A stretch of 50,909 nucleotides of DNA from positions 1 through 50,909 of the forward strand of contig NZ_FPBO01000050.1 of assembly GCF_900116645.1 (NCBI RefSeq), in the 5' to 3' direction. A program made the translations under genes and the position numbers. This document shows, in pieces, positions 29,759-38,698 of the stretch. The notes beneath the pieces were generated by a model. That model was not told where the DNA came from. It did no database searches and saw nothing but the letters and a program-made list of their open reading frames with translations. This DNA is from Pseudoduganella namucuonensis. GTDB taxonomy: Bacteria > Pseudomonadota > Gammaproteobacteria > Burkholderiales > Burkholderiaceae_D. The stretch's first letter is position 1; each line of letters opens with the position of its first letter.

Positions 29759-32122
29759 TTAAGTCGGGACGAGGACGGTGAGGTGGTGGACGGCGCCGGG
29801 GGCGATGCCGGTTACGCGCGCTTCGGGCAGGCGCTGGCCGCCTTGTGTGACCGTCACTTCCCGCACGTCGCCGCGGCGGATGTCGAGCACGAACTTGGCG
29901 CCGCGGAATAGCCGTGTCACCTTCATCTTGTCCCAGCCGTCCGGCAGCCGCGGGTTGATGCGCAGGCCGTCGCCGTCGCCTTGCAGGCCGCACAGGCCTT
30001 CGATGACGCAGCGGTACGCCCACGATGCGGTGCCGGTGTTGAACAGCTGGCTGGAGCGGCCCGCCTGCCCGGGGTATTGGTGGTACGCGCCACGGTAGTA
30101 GTTGGGGATGAACACCGGCAGTTGCCCGCGCCGCAGGTAGTCTTCCTCGGCCGGCCCGGGGATCATCTGGCGCAGCAGCTTGTAGGCGCGGTTCGCGTCC
30201 CCCACCGTGTACAGGCTGTAGATGTAGAACACGGCCGCGTGGTTGTAGACGGCGCCGTTCTCGGCCGAGCCGGGATGCTTTTGCGTCACCCTTCCCACGT
30301 CTTCGCGCATGGCGCTGAAGGGCGGCGCGAACATGGCTACGCCATACGGCGTGCTCAATTGCTCGTCGACCTCTGCCAACATTTTTTCGCGCCGCTCCGC
30401 GTTGGCCGCGCCGCCGAGTATGGCCCATGCCTGCGGATTGAGCCAGATGCGCCCCTCGTGGTCCCGCTTCGTGCCGAAGGTGACGCCGTCGTCGGTGATG
30501 CCGCGCGCGTACCAGTCGCCGTCCCACAGGTGTTGGTTGGCGGCGTCGTTGACGGCTTGCGCGCCGGCGCGGAAGTGCGCAGCGCGGGACTCGTCGCCGC
30601 GGCGCGCGCACACCTCGGCCCACAGGTTCAGCGCGTAGGCGGTGGCGACGGTCAGCCAGCCGGACACGCCTTTCCCCTTGTAGCCGACCATGTTCATCGG
30701 GTCGCACCAGTCGCCCTGGGCGATGTAGCTCAGGCCACGCTCGTCGCGCGCCTCCAACAGCCAGTCCATGGCGCGGCCGATGCGCTCGAACACCGTGGCG
30801 CCCTGGCCGTCGTCCGCGCCGCGCACGATCTCGTCCAGCATCGCGTGGTCGGCGGTTTCGTCCAGGTAGGCCTTGAGGCAGACCGGCAGCCACACGCAGT
30901 GGTCGGTGTGCGGCACCTGGTTGATGTATTTGAGCTCGGCGCCCTCGGCCAGCAGGATCCCGTCCGGCATGGCGCCGCTGGCTTCCTGCTGCGACAGCGC
31001 GTGCAGGAAGGCGGCGCGCGTGACGGCGGGCCGGATGTAGCTCATGCCCATGTTGTCCTGCAGGTAGTTGCGGGTCTGCGGGTCGGTGGTCAGGCGGTTG
31101 ACGTCGCCGTGGTAGTAGACCTGGCGCGCCAGCCAGTTGTTGACGAAGTTGTCCAGCTCCGGGTCCGGCGTCTCGATCTCCAGGCAGCCGCGCCCCTGTT
31201 CGATGTACTCGGCGTAGTCGCGCCGCGTGTCCGCGTACGCCCGCGGGTTCAGATACTTGCCACGCATGGCGAGGATCTCGGCGTCGTCGTGGGCGGGGCC
31301 GAACAGGAAGCGGTATTCGCGCTCGCCTTGCGCATCCAGTTCAAGACGGTATTGGACCGCGGCGGCCGGCGTCTCATAGCGCGCTTCGCCGCGCGCCAGT
31401 TCCGCGCCCCGCAGCGCGGATGGCGCGTGCAGGCCGCCTTCGCCCTCGAAGGCCTGCTGCACGGTTTCCCAGGAGTGGGGCGGCGTCTCGCACAGGAAGT
31501 AGGTCTTGTCCTTGAAGTACTTGTTCTTGAAGTAGTCGGCCACCTTCTGGTAGGGCGTCACGCAGCTCGCCACCACGCCGCCCAGGTCCGCGCGGTATTC
31601 GGCGGACTGGTTCATCCACGACATGTAGCCGATCGGGAAATAGGGATAGACGCTGACGCGGCGCGCGCGGCCGGACAGGTTGACGACCTTGAGCGTCCAC
31701 AGCTCCACCACGTCGTCGGTCGGCAGGCCCAGTGTCAGTTCGACGCGGATGCCCAGGTGTTCGACGGTCCAGGCGATGTCGCTCTTGCCGACCGAGAAGC
31801 GGAAGCTGTCCACCGGCGCGCGCACCGGCTCGTACGGCGCCGAGAACAGCTGGCCGTCGTCCTCGTCCTTGATGTAGACGAAGCGGCCCGGATGGTGGGC
31901 GTAGTAGTTCTGTTCCGGCTGCATGAAGGTCTTCGCCTCGAGGTTGGGCGCGTAGGCGTACTTGGCCGGCTCGGGTTGCATGAACTGCGCGGTGGCGTAG
32001 CCGCGGCAGGTCACCTGTATCATCATTTTGCGGTTCCACAGGAAGCCGCCGGCCTTGGGCATGGCCGTGGGGCTGGTCAGTTCGTAGCGGTCGCCGTTGT
32101 GGGTGGGGTGTAATAGGGTCAT
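29759..32122 (-). CDS. GH94 glycoside phosphorylase (cellobiose/cellobionate phosphorylase-like)
   Basis: Cleaves a beta-linked disaccharide with phosphate, yielding a sugar 1-phosphate. The 787-residue protein has the N-terminal beta-sandwich (residues ~1-290), a linker helix, and the (alpha/alpha)6 barrel with GDWCDPMN at about 470-477; Asp474 matches the general acid of the family. The phosphate-binding region follows in the HPGSAENGAVYNHAA segment. No signal peptide, so it acts in the cytoplasm on sugar brought in by the transporter upstream. Substrate is uncertain: size and the DWCDPMN motif resemble cellobionic acid phosphorylases as much as cellobiose or laminaribiose enzymes. Its start overlaps the transporter stop by four bases. 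Confidence 0.85.
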   Translation of the reverse strand: MTLLHPTHNGDRYELTSPTAMPKAGGFLWNRKMMIQVTCRGYATAQFMQPEPAKYAYAPNLEAKTFMQPEQNYYAHHPGRFVYIKDEDDGQLFSAPYEPVRAPVDSFRFSVGKSDIAWTVEHLGIRVELTLGLPTDDVVELWTLKVVNLSGRARRVSVYPYFPIGYMSWMNQSAEYRADLGGVVASCVTPYQKVADYFKNKYFKDKTYFLCETPPHSWETVQQAFEGEGGLHAPSALRGAELARGEARYETPAAAVQYRLELDAQGEREYRFLFGPAHDDAEILAMRGKYLNPRAYADTRRDYAEYIEQGRGCLEIETPDPELDNFVNNWLARQVYYHGDVNRLTTDPQTRNYLQDNMGMSYIRPAVTRAAFLHALSQQEASGAMPDGILLAEGAELKYINQVPHTDHCVWLPVCLKAYLDETADHAMLDEIVRGADDGQGATVFERIGRAMDWLLEARDERGLSYIAQGDWCDPMNMVGYKGKGVSGWLTVATAYALNLWAEVCARRGDESRAAHFRAGAQAVNDAANQHLWDGDWYARGITDDGVTFGTKRDHEGRIWLNPQAWAILGGAANAERREKMLAEVDEQLSTPYGVAMFAPPFSAMREDVGRVTQKHPGSAENGAVYNHAAVFYIYSLYTVGDANRAYKLLRQMIPGPAEEDYLRRGQLPVFIPNYYRGAYHQYPGQAGRSSQLFNTGTASWAYRCVIEGLCGLQGDGDGLRINPRLPDGWDKMKVTRLFRGAKFVLDIRRGDVREVTVTQGGQRLPEARVTGIAPGAVHHLTVLVPT

Positions 32123-33477
32123 GGCTTGCGTGCGCTCAGTTCGGACTGGATTCGGGCCAGCGTTTGCTTGTCGAGGTTATAGAAGAACATCACCGCCACG
32201 GCCAGCGCGGCGAAGAATGCGGGGATCACCGACATCAGCCAGACGATGCCGGCCTGCGAACCCGGGGTCTGCGCGGCGTTCGGCACATAGCCCAGGGCGG
32301 TGAACAGGGAGCCGATCACGGCCACCGCCAGCGCGGTGCCCAGCTTCTGCGAGAAGGTGGCGGCGGCGAAGGTCATGGCGGTGGCGCGGCGGCCGGTGCG
32401 CCACTCGTTGTAGTCGGCGGTGTCGGCGTACATGGAGAAGGCCAGCGGCGACTTGGGGCCGAGCACGAAGCCCATGGCCACCTGCAGCGCGTACATCAGC
32501 CACACCGCGTCCTTCGGCACGAAGAAGAAGGCGCTGGAGAGCAGGGCGGTGGCGCTCATCAAGATCATCAGCAGCTTCTTCTTGTCGACGAAGCGCGTCA
32601 TCAAGGGCGTCAGCGCGGCGCCGGCCGCCGCCGCCATCATGTAGGCGGGGATGAAGGTGGCCAGCAGTTCCGGGCGCCCCACGTGGTACTTGAAGTAGTA
32701 GGCGGCCGTGGTGGTGCGCAGGGTGATCGTGACCATGATGATCAGGGCCAGGAAGAACAGCACCACCCACGGGCGGTTGCGCGCCAGGTCCTTGATGTCC
32801 TGCGCCACGTTGCTGTTCTGCGCGGGCGGCGGGGCGATGCGCTCGCGGGTGTTGAGGAAGGTGACCGTGAACAGCGCGGTCGCCGCCAGGGCCCAGGCCA
32901 GCATGGCGAGCTGCCAGCCGCGCTGCTCGTCGCCCGCGCCCAGCAGCTTGACCATCACCGGCGTGGCGGCCGTGACCAGCGTGCTGCCGGCGAAGGCGAA
33001 GATGAAGCGCAGGCCGTTGATGGTGGAACGTTCCTGCGGGTCGCCGGACATCACGCCGGACAGCGCGTTGTAGGGGATGTTGACGCCGGTGTAGCAGACC
33101 ATCATCAGCAGATAGGTGCCGTAGGCCCAGGCGAGCTTGCCGTCGTGGCCGAGGTCGGGCGTGGTGTAGGTGAGCACGGCGGCGGCGGCCAGCGGCAGCG
33201 CCATCCACACCAGGTAGGGGCGGAACTTGCCGTGGCGGGTCGTGGTGCGGTCGGCCAGCGCGCCTATCATCGGATCGGTGAAGGCGTTGACGATCTTGAT
33301 CATGAACAGCATGGAGGCGGCGGCGCCGGCCGAGATGCCGAACACGTCGGTGTAGAAGAACAGCAGGAAGGTGGCGATATTGGTCCAATAGAAATTGAAG
33401 CCCATGTCGGCGACGCCGTAGCTCATCTTCTCGCGCCACGACAGAGGAGCGTTGCTGGCATTCGTCTCTCTTTTCAT
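32119..33477 (-). CDS. GPH-family sugar:cation symporter (MFS)
   Basis: The 452 residues form 12 hydrophobic helices. The N-terminal part (KMSYGVADMGFNFYWTNIAT; FTDPMIGALADRTTTRHGKFRPY) is the signature of glycoside-pentoside-hexuronide transporters, including the conserved Asp in the first membrane helices that couples the cation. A central cytoplasmic loop (TRERIAPPPAQNSNVAQDI) divides the halves. It is first in the unit with the GH94 phosphorylase and is preceded by a LacI-type operator, so it most likely imports the phosphorylase substrate. The exact sugar is not readable. Confidence 0.9.
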   Translation of the reverse strand: MKRETNASNAPLSWREKMSYGVADMGFNFYWTNIATFLLFFYTDVFGISAGAAASMLFMIKIVNAFTDPMIGALADRTTTRHGKFRPYLVWMALPLAAAAVLTYTTPDLGHDGKLAWAYGTYLLMMVCYTGVNIPYNALSGVMSGDPQERSTINGLRFIFAFAGSTLVTAATPVMVKLLGAGDEQRGWQLAMLAWALAATALFTVTFLNTRERIAPPPAQNSNVAQDIKDLARNRPWVVLFFLALIIMVTITLRTTTAAYYFKYHVGRPELLATFIPAYMMAAAAGAALTPLMTRFVDKKKLLMILMSATALLSSAFFFVPKDAVWLMYALQVAMGFVLGPKSPLAFSMYADTADYNEWRTGRRATAMTFAAATFSQKLGTALAVAVIGSLFTALGYVPNAAQTPGSQAGIVWLMSVIPAFFAALAVAVMFFYNLDKQTLARIQSELSARKP

Positions 33478-33503
33478 ATTTCCCGCCGGTTGGCGATAGT
33501 GCT

Positions 33504-33533
33504 ATGGTAGCGCTATCAGTCACGGCAGTGTAA
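33504..33533 (-). promoter_or_regulatory. Promoter of the transporter-GH94 unit with overlapping LacI-type operator
   Basis: On the minus strand TTACAC and TACCAT are spaced by 18 bases. The palindrome TGGTAGCGCTATCA (33505-33518) covers the -10 and part of the spacer, fitting TGxTAxCGxTAxCA, a LacI/GntR-like operator. Binding there would block transcription. A second site with the AGCGCT core lies at 33549-33564. Confidence 0.65.
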
Positions 33534-33548
33534 CGCTTCAGCGGATTT

Positions 33549-33564
33549 TGTAAAGCGCTATCGA
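33549..33564. promoter_or_regulatory. Second, weaker LacI-type operator upstream of the transporter
   Basis: TGTAAAGCGCTATCGA keeps the AAGCGCTAT core of the operator and deviates at both outer edges. It lies about 46 bases (centre to centre) from the main site, so cooperative binding is possible. Confidence 0.45.
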
Positions 33565-33604
33565 TGTTGCGGTGCAGCATCGCGGCGTCAAGCGGCGTCA
33601 ACAA

Positions 33605-33629
33605 CGCTTTGGGGTCAGACCCCAAAGCG
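33605..33629. repeat. Palindrome with GGGGTCAGACCCC core after lacI
   Basis: CGCTTTGGGGTC (33605-33616), A, GACCCCAAAGCG (33618-33629): a perfect 12-base stem. It shares the REP-like core of the other repeats and may terminate lacI transcription, which ends 17 bases away. Confidence 0.85.
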
Positions 33630-33645
33630 GCGTGAGCAGTGGGCC

Positions 33646-34674
33646 TCAGGCGCTTTCGCGCGCCATCACGGTAAAGCCTAGGTCGACATGGGTATGGGCG
33701 GGGGCTTCGCCACGGATCACCGAGCGCAGCAGCGTCGCGGACTCGTAGCCGACGCGGTAGCGCGGCGTGGCGATGGTCGTCACCGATGGATTCATCCACG
33801 CGGAGGCGGGCAGGTCGTTGAAGCCGCAGATGGCCAGCTGCCTGGGCACGCTGATGCCGCGCCGCTGGCACTGGAAGATGGCGCCGTGCGCCAAGTCGTC
33901 GTTGCAGCAGAAGATGGCGTCCATGTCCGGCACCAGCGACAGCATGCGTCCCACCAGCTCGGCCCCCAGCGCGATGGTGGACGGATCGGCCACCATCAGC
34001 TCCAGCCGCGGGTCGGCCAGTCCCGCCTCGTCCATCGCCTTGCGGTAGCCCTCGGCGCGCTTGATGGTGCGCTCGTCCAGCTGCGCGGCCATGAAGCCGA
34101 TGCGCTTGTAGCCCTTGTCGATCAGGTAGCGCGTCATGGTGTGGCCGGCCTGGGTCTGCGAGAAGCCGACCGACAGTTGCTGCGGGTCGGCGCTCAGGTC
34201 CATCATCGACACCACCGGCACGCGCGAGGTGTCCAGCATCTTTTGCACGGCCTTGCTGTGCGACAGGCCGGACAGCAGGATGCCGTCCGGATTCGACTGC
34301 ATGTACACGTTCAGCAGTTTTTCCTCCTCGGCGTCCGAGTAGCGGGTGTTGCCGATCAGGATCTGGTAGCCGTGCGGGTCCAGCGCGTCCTGTATGCCCT
34401 GCAGCACGGCGGTGAACACCGTGTTCGACAGCGACGGCACCAGCACCACGATGACGTTCGACTTCGACGAGGCCAGCGCGCGGGCGGCGCGGTTGGGCAC
34501 GTAGCCCAGTTCCTCGACCGCTTTTTCCACGCGTTCGCGCAGCAGGGGGGAGACCAGTTCGGGCTGGCTGATGGCGCGCGAGGCGGTCATGGTGGCGACG
34601 CCCGCGTGTTCGGCGACCGAGGCGAGGGTGACACGGCCGCTGGCGCGGCTCTTGCCGTTGGGTGATTTGCTCAT
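33646..34674 (-). CDS. LacI/GntR-type transcriptional regulator
   Basis: The 342-residue protein has the N-terminal helix-turn-helix and hinge (residues ~15-65: VTLASVAEHAGVATMTASRA; LVSPLLRERVEKAVEELGYV with PNRAARALA). The rest is a periplasmic-binding-protein-like ligand domain (NVIVVLVPSLSNTVFTAVLQ; GILLSGLSH; FCCNDDLAHG; CGFNDLPAS). It probably binds a sugar or sugar acid and represses its neighbours. The operator-like palindromes before the transporter and before its own start (34696-34709) share one consensus, so it is likely autoregulated. It reads towards the transporter on the same strand, 168 bases away. Confidence 0.9.
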   Translation of the reverse strand: MSKSPNGKSRASGRVTLASVAEHAGVATMTASRAISQPELVSPLLRERVEKAVEELGYVPNRAARALASSKSNVIVVLVPSLSNTVFTAVLQGIQDALDPHGYQILIGNTRYSDAEEEKLLNVYMQSNPDGILLSGLSHSKAVQKMLDTSRVPVVSMMDLSADPQQLSVGFSQTQAGHTMTRYLIDKGYKRIGFMAAQLDERTIKRAEGYRKAMDEAGLADPRLELMVADPSTIALGAELVGRMLSLVPDMDAIFCCNDDLAHGAIFQCQRRGISVPRQLAICGFNDLPASAWMNPSVTTIATPRYRVGYESATLLRSVIRGEAPAHTHVDLGFTVMARESA

Positions 34675-34695
34675 TCCGGGAATTTCTTCTTATTT

Positions 34696-34709
34696 TGATA
34701 GCGGTAACA
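34696..34709. promoter_or_regulatory. LacI-type operator upstream of its own gene
   Basis: TGATAGCGGTAACA matches TGxTAxCGxTAxCA exactly, the same consensus as the site at 33505-33518. It lies 22 bases before the lacI start codon, consistent with autorepression. Confidence 0.6.
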
Positions 34710-34735
34710 GTGACGTACTCCGATCCTGCGCCCCT

Positions 34736-35272
34736 TTATTTCGGGCATTTGGACAGGATTTCCGCGTTGCGTTTCGCGCGCTGGGCGCGTTGTTCATCGG
34801 ACAGGAAGTAGCGCTGGCCCTTGTCGTCGTAGGCGCTGATGGGGCGGCCCGAGTCGAGCGAATGGCTGAAGCTGCGCGCCAGCGCGCAGTTCTCGGCCGT
34901 GTCGGCGTTGTGCTTGGCTTCCTGCTGGGATTTCTGTTCGGCCGCCGCCGCCTCGGCGCGGCGCTTGTTGAAGTCGGCGTTGCGCTCGGCGATGGACGGC
35001 GGGGCCTTCTTGTCCGCGGCGGCCTTGTCGGCCGGGGCGGGGGCGGGCGGCGCGTCCGCCGGCGCGGCGGCTTGCGCGGCGGCGGCGTTCGCGGCTGCGG
35101 CCGCCGCCTGGCGGGGCTGCTTGAGGATGCGGTTTTGCGGCACCGAGGGCGGCGGTGGCTGGTCCGACAGCTGCTTCATGCCCTTCTCGTCCAGCCACAT
35201 GTATTGCGCCTGGGCGAGCGCGGGCATGGCCAGGGCGGCCGCCACCAGTAAGCTCATCGGTAAATGTTTCAT
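34736..35272 (-). CDS. Secreted DUF4124 domain protein
   Basis: I chose the ATG at 35272 because AAAGGA lies nine bases upstream and the start then gives a proper signal peptide (MKHLPMSLLVAAALAMPALAQ, cut near AQAQ); the frame runs to 35308. Residues ~23-50 (YMWLDEKGMKQLSDQPPPPS) are the short DUF4124 segment. The centre is a low-complexity Ala/Pro stretch (residues 60-90). The end (SIAERNADFNKRRAEA) is a charged helix with two Cys near the end that may pair. Exported; function unknown. Directly upstream of guaB but on the opposite strand. Confidence 0.75.
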   Translation of the reverse strand: MKHLPMSLLVAAALAMPALAQAQYMWLDEKGMKQLSDQPPPPSVPQNRILKQPRQAAAAAANAAAAQAAAPADAPPAPAPADKAAADKKAPPSIAERNADFNKRRAEAAAAEQKSQQEAKHNADTAENCALARSFSHSLDSGRPISAYDDKGQRYFLSDEQRAQRAKRNAEILSKCPK

Positions 35273-35354
35273 TGCGGATAGTCCTTTGATCTGCGGCAGA
35301 TTCTCCATGATTTCACCCTGCTGTCAACCGTAAGCACCTTTTTTCCCCCAAGTA

Positions 35355-35383
35355 AAGACGTATTCCGTGGCTTCCTGTATAAT
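35355..35383 (+). promoter_or_regulatory. Promoter of guaB with consensus -10
   Basis: TATAAT at 35378-35383 is a perfect -10. The -35 position (AAGACG, 35355-35360) is poor. The leader is about 22 bases. Confidence 0.55.
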
Positions 35384-35411
35384 CCACTTTTGCGCCTATA
35401 GGAAAAGTACT

Positions 35412-36875
35412 ATGCGTTTACTTCAAAAAGCACTCACCTTCGATGACGTGCTGCTCGTCCCAGCGTATTCCAATATTCTGCCCGCGGATACGTCTCTCAA
35501 AACTCGCCTGACCCGCAACATCTCGCTCAATATTCCGCTGCTGTCGGCAGCGATGGATACCGTGACCGAAGCCCGCCTGGCGATCGCCATGGCGCAGGAA
35601 GGCGGCATCGGCATCATCCACAAGAATCTGAAGCCGAAGGACCAGGCCCGCGAAGTGGCCCGCGTCAAGCGTTTTGAGGCAGGCGTGCTGCGCGATCCGA
35701 TCACGATCCCGCCGGACATGAAGATTCGCGACGTCATCAAACTGACGGAACAGTATGGCATCTCCGGTTTCCCGGTGGTGGAGGGCAAACAAGTAGTCGG
35801 TATCATCACCAACCGCGACCTGCGCTTCGAACAGGAGCTGGACGCCGAGGTGCGCGCCAAGATGACCCCGCGCGACAAGCTGGTGTACGTGAAGGAGGGC
35901 GCCGATACCGCCGAGGCCAAGCGCCTGATGAACAAGCACCGCCTGGAGCGCGTGCTGGTGGTGGACGACGCCTTCAACCTGCGCGGCCTGATCACCGTGA
36001 AGGACATCCAGAAGTCGACCGAACACCCGAACGCCTCGAAGGACCAGCACGGCAAGCTGCTGGTGGGCGCTGCCGTCGGCGTCGGCGCGAAGGACGAGGA
36101 ACGCATCGAACTGCTGGTCGCCGCCGGTGTGGACGTGCTGGTGGTCGACACCGCCCACGGCCACTCGCAAGGCATCCTGGACCGCGTGAAATGGATCAAG
36201 ACCAGGTTCCCGCACGTGGACGTCATTGGCGGCAACATCGCCACCGCCGCCGCCGCCAAGGCGCTGGTCGAATACGGCGCGGACGCGGTCAAGGTCGGCA
36301 TCGGCCCCGGCTCCATCTGCACCACCCGCATCGTGGCCGGCGTGGGCGTGCCCCAGATCACCGCGATCTCGAACGTGGCCGAGGCGCTCGAGGGCACCGG
36401 CGTGCCGTGCATCGCCGACGGCGGCATCCGCTTCTCGGGCGACATCTCGAAGGCGCTGGCCGCCGGCGCGTCGACCGTGATGATGGGCTCCATGTTCGCC
36501 GGCACCGAAGAGGCGCCGGGCGAGGTGATCCTGTACCAGGGCCGCTCGTACAAGTCCTACCGCGGCATGGGTTCGCTGGGCGCGATGTCGGACGGCTCGG
36601 CCGACCGCTACTTCCAGGACGCCACCATGAAGGCCGACAAGTTCGTGCCGGAAGGCATCGAGGGCCGCGTCGCCTACAAGGGCAGCGTGCTGGCCATCAT
36701 CTTCCAGCTGGTCGGCGGCGTGCGCCAGTCCATGGGCTACTGCGGCTGCGCCACCATCGACGAACTGCGCGAGAAGGCGGAATTCGTCGAGATCACGTCG
36801 GCCGGCATGCGCGAATCGCACGTCCACGACGTACAGATCACCAAGGAAGCGCCGAACTACCGTTCGGGCGACTAA
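35412..36875 (+). CDS. guaB: Inosine-5'-monophosphate dehydrogenase
   Basis: NAD-dependent oxidation of IMP to XMP, the rate-limiting step to GMP. The 487-residue protein has the barrel with catalytic Cys303 in GIGPGSICTTR, the flap RYFQ, and the two CBS domains inserted at about residues 92-205 (KIRDVIKLTEQYGISGFPVV and the second repeat). Start ATG 35412; the in-frame extension to 35367 crosses the promoter and is rejected. guaA follows 73 bases later with a hairpin between. Confidence 0.97.
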   Translation: MRLLQKALTFDDVLLVPAYSNILPADTSLKTRLTRNISLNIPLLSAAMDTVTEARLAIAMAQEGGIGIIHKNLKPKDQAREVARVKRFEAGVLRDPITIPPDMKIRDVIKLTEQYGISGFPVVEGKQVVGIITNRDLRFEQELDAEVRAKMTPRDKLVYVKEGADTAEAKRLMNKHRLERVLVVDDAFNLRGLITVKDIQKSTEHPNASKDQHGKLLVGAAVGVGAKDEERIELLVAAGVDVLVVDTAHGHSQGILDRVKWIKTRFPHVDVIGGNIATAAAAKALVEYGADAVKVGIGPGSICTTRIVAGVGVPQITAISNVAEALEGTGVPCIADGGIRFSGDISKALAAGASTVMMGSMFAGTEEAPGEVILYQGRSYKSYRGMGSLGAMSDGSADRYFQDATMKADKFVPEGIEGRVAYKGSVLAIIFQLVGGVRQSMGYCGCATIDELREKAEFVEITSAGMRESHVHDVQITKEAPNYRSGD

Positions 36876-36886
36876 TCGCTTCCACG

Positions 36887-36916
36887 ACGCCGGCGCGGCA
36901 GCCTGCCCGCCGGCGT
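36887..36916 (+). other. Stem-loop between guaB and guaA
   Basis: ACGCCGGC (36887-36894) and GCCGGCGT (36909-36916) pair around a 14-base loop; the following TTCTCTTTT is only a weak T-run. It could reduce readthrough from guaB into guaA or act as a processing site. Confidence 0.5.
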
Positions 36917-36948
36917 TTCTCTTTTCCTCTACGTTTTAGCGCCCATTC

Positions 36949-38559
36949 ATGCACTCTAAAATCCTCATCCTTGATTTCGGTTCCCAGGTTACCCAGCTGA
37001 TCGCCCGCCGCGTGCGCGACTCCGGCGTGTTCTCCGAGGTCTATCCCTACGACATCGGCGACGACTTCGTGCGCAACTACGGCGCCTCGGGCGTGATCCT
37101 GTCCGGCAGCCACAACTCCACCCTGGAAGGCGATTCGCCGCGCGCGCCGCAAGCCGTGTTCGAGCTGGGCGTGCCCGTGCTGGGCATCTGCTACGGCATG
37201 CAGACCATGGCCGCGCAACTGGGCGGCAAGGTCGAGAACGGCCTGGTGCGTGAATTCGGCTACGCCGAGGTGCGGGCCCGCAGCCACACCAAGCTGCTGG
37301 ACGGCATCAACGACTTCGTCACCAGCGAAGGCCACGGCATGCTGAAGGTGTGGATGAGCCACGGCGACAAGGTGCTGGAAATGCCGCCGGGCTTCAAGCT
37401 GATGGGCGACACGCCGAGCTGCCCGATCGCCGCCATGGCCGACGAGGAGCGCCGCTTCTACGCCGTGCAATTCCACCCGGAAGTGACGCACACCGAGCAG
37501 GGCAAGGCCATCCTGGGCCGCTTCGTGCACGAGATCTGCGGCTGCAAGTCCGACTGGAACATGCCGGACTACATCTCCGAGGCGGTCGAGAAGATCCGCG
37601 CGCAAGTGGGCACCGACGAGGTCATCCTCGGCCTGTCCGGCGGCGTCGACTCCTCCGTGGCCGCCGCGCTGATCCACCGCGCCATCGGCGACCAGCTGAC
37701 CTGCGTGTTCGTCGACCACGGCCTGCTGCGCCTGAACGAAGGCCAGATGGTGATGGACATGTTCGCCAAGAACCTGGGCGTCAAAGTCATCCGCATCGAC
37801 GCGGAAGACCAGTTCATGGGCCACCTGGCCGGCGTCACCGATCCCGAGCAGAAGCGCAAGATCATCGGCCGCGAGTTCGTTGAAGTGTTCCAGGCCGAGT
37901 CGGGCAAGCTGGTCAACGCCAAATGGCTGGCGCAGGGCACCATCTACCCGGACGTGATCGAATCGGCCGGCAAGGGCAAGAAGGGCCAGACCATCAAGAG
38001 CCACCACAATGTGGGCGGCCTGCCGGACACCATGAAGCTCAAACTGCTGGAACCGCTGCGCGAACTGTTCAAGGACGAAGTGCGCAAGCTGGGCGTGGCG
38101 CTGGGCCTGCCGCATGACATGGTGTATCGCCATCCATTCCCGGGCCCGGGCCTGGGCGTGCGCATCCTGGGCGAAGTCAAGAAGGAATACGCCGACCTGC
38201 TGCGCCGCGCGGACGCCATCTTCATCGAGGAACTGCGCAACACGCCGTACGAGTTCATCGCCGGCCAGGCCGTGAACACGGAAGAGCTGCCGAAGAACTG
38301 GTACGAGGCGACGTCGCAGGCGTTCGCGGTGTTCTTGCCGGTGAAATCGGTGGGCGTGATGGGCGACGGCCGCACCTACGAATACGTGGTGGCGCTGCGC
38401 GCCGTGCAGACGCAGGACTTCATGACCGCGCACTGGGCGCACCTGCCGCACGCGCTGCTGGGCAAGGTGTCGAACCGCATTATCAATGAAGTGCGCGGGC
38501 TGAACCGGGTGGTGTACGACATCAGTGGCAAGCCGCCGGCGACGATCGAGTGGGAGTGA
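36949..38559 (+). CDS. guaA: GMP synthase (glutamine-hydrolysing)
   Basis: Amidates XMP to GMP using glutamine. The 536 residues have the class-I GATase domain first, with Cys81 in GICYGMQ and the His/Glu pair near FHPEVTHTE. The PP-loop ATP-binding domain follows (ILGLSGGVDSSVAAAL), then the C-terminal dimer domain (PHDMVYRHPFPGPGLGVRIL). Length fits the family (525 in E. coli). It completes the guanine branch with guaB, and a strong hairpin follows the stop. Confidence 0.97.
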   Translation: MHSKILILDFGSQVTQLIARRVRDSGVFSEVYPYDIGDDFVRNYGASGVILSGSHNSTLEGDSPRAPQAVFELGVPVLGICYGMQTMAAQLGGKVENGLVREFGYAEVRARSHTKLLDGINDFVTSEGHGMLKVWMSHGDKVLEMPPGFKLMGDTPSCPIAAMADEERRFYAVQFHPEVTHTEQGKAILGRFVHEICGCKSDWNMPDYISEAVEKIRAQVGTDEVILGLSGGVDSSVAAALIHRAIGDQLTCVFVDHGLLRLNEGQMVMDMFAKNLGVKVIRIDAEDQFMGHLAGVTDPEQKRKIIGREFVEVFQAESGKLVNAKWLAQGTIYPDVIESAGKGKKGQTIKSHHNVGGLPDTMKLKLLEPLRELFKDEVRKLGVALGLPHDMVYRHPFPGPGLGVRILGEVKKEYADLLRRADAIFIEELRNTPYEFIAGQAVNTEELPKNWYEATSQAFAVFLPVKSVGVMGDGRTYEYVVALRAVQTQDFMTAHWAHLPHALLGKVSNRIINEVRGLNRVVYDISGKPPATIEWE

Positions 38560-38590
38560 TTCGTTTCGGCATAGTCTTAGTCGCGTGACT

Positions 38591-38626
38591 GATGAAGAAG
38601 CCCTGTTTTTACAGGGCTTCTTCATT
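38591..38626 (+). terminator. Terminator after guaA
   Basis: ATGAAGAAGCCCTGT and ACAGGGCTTCTTCAT (15 bases each) pair exactly around a TTTT loop. The T-run after the stem is short (TTCATT), so termination may be partial, but the stem is the longest simple one in this part. Confidence 0.7.
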
Positions 38627-38698
38627 GGACGGAGTAGTGTGGGAGGTGGTGATAAATGCTAAGCTTGAGCGCGCTGAGGGAATAGACGGAGGGGCAGA

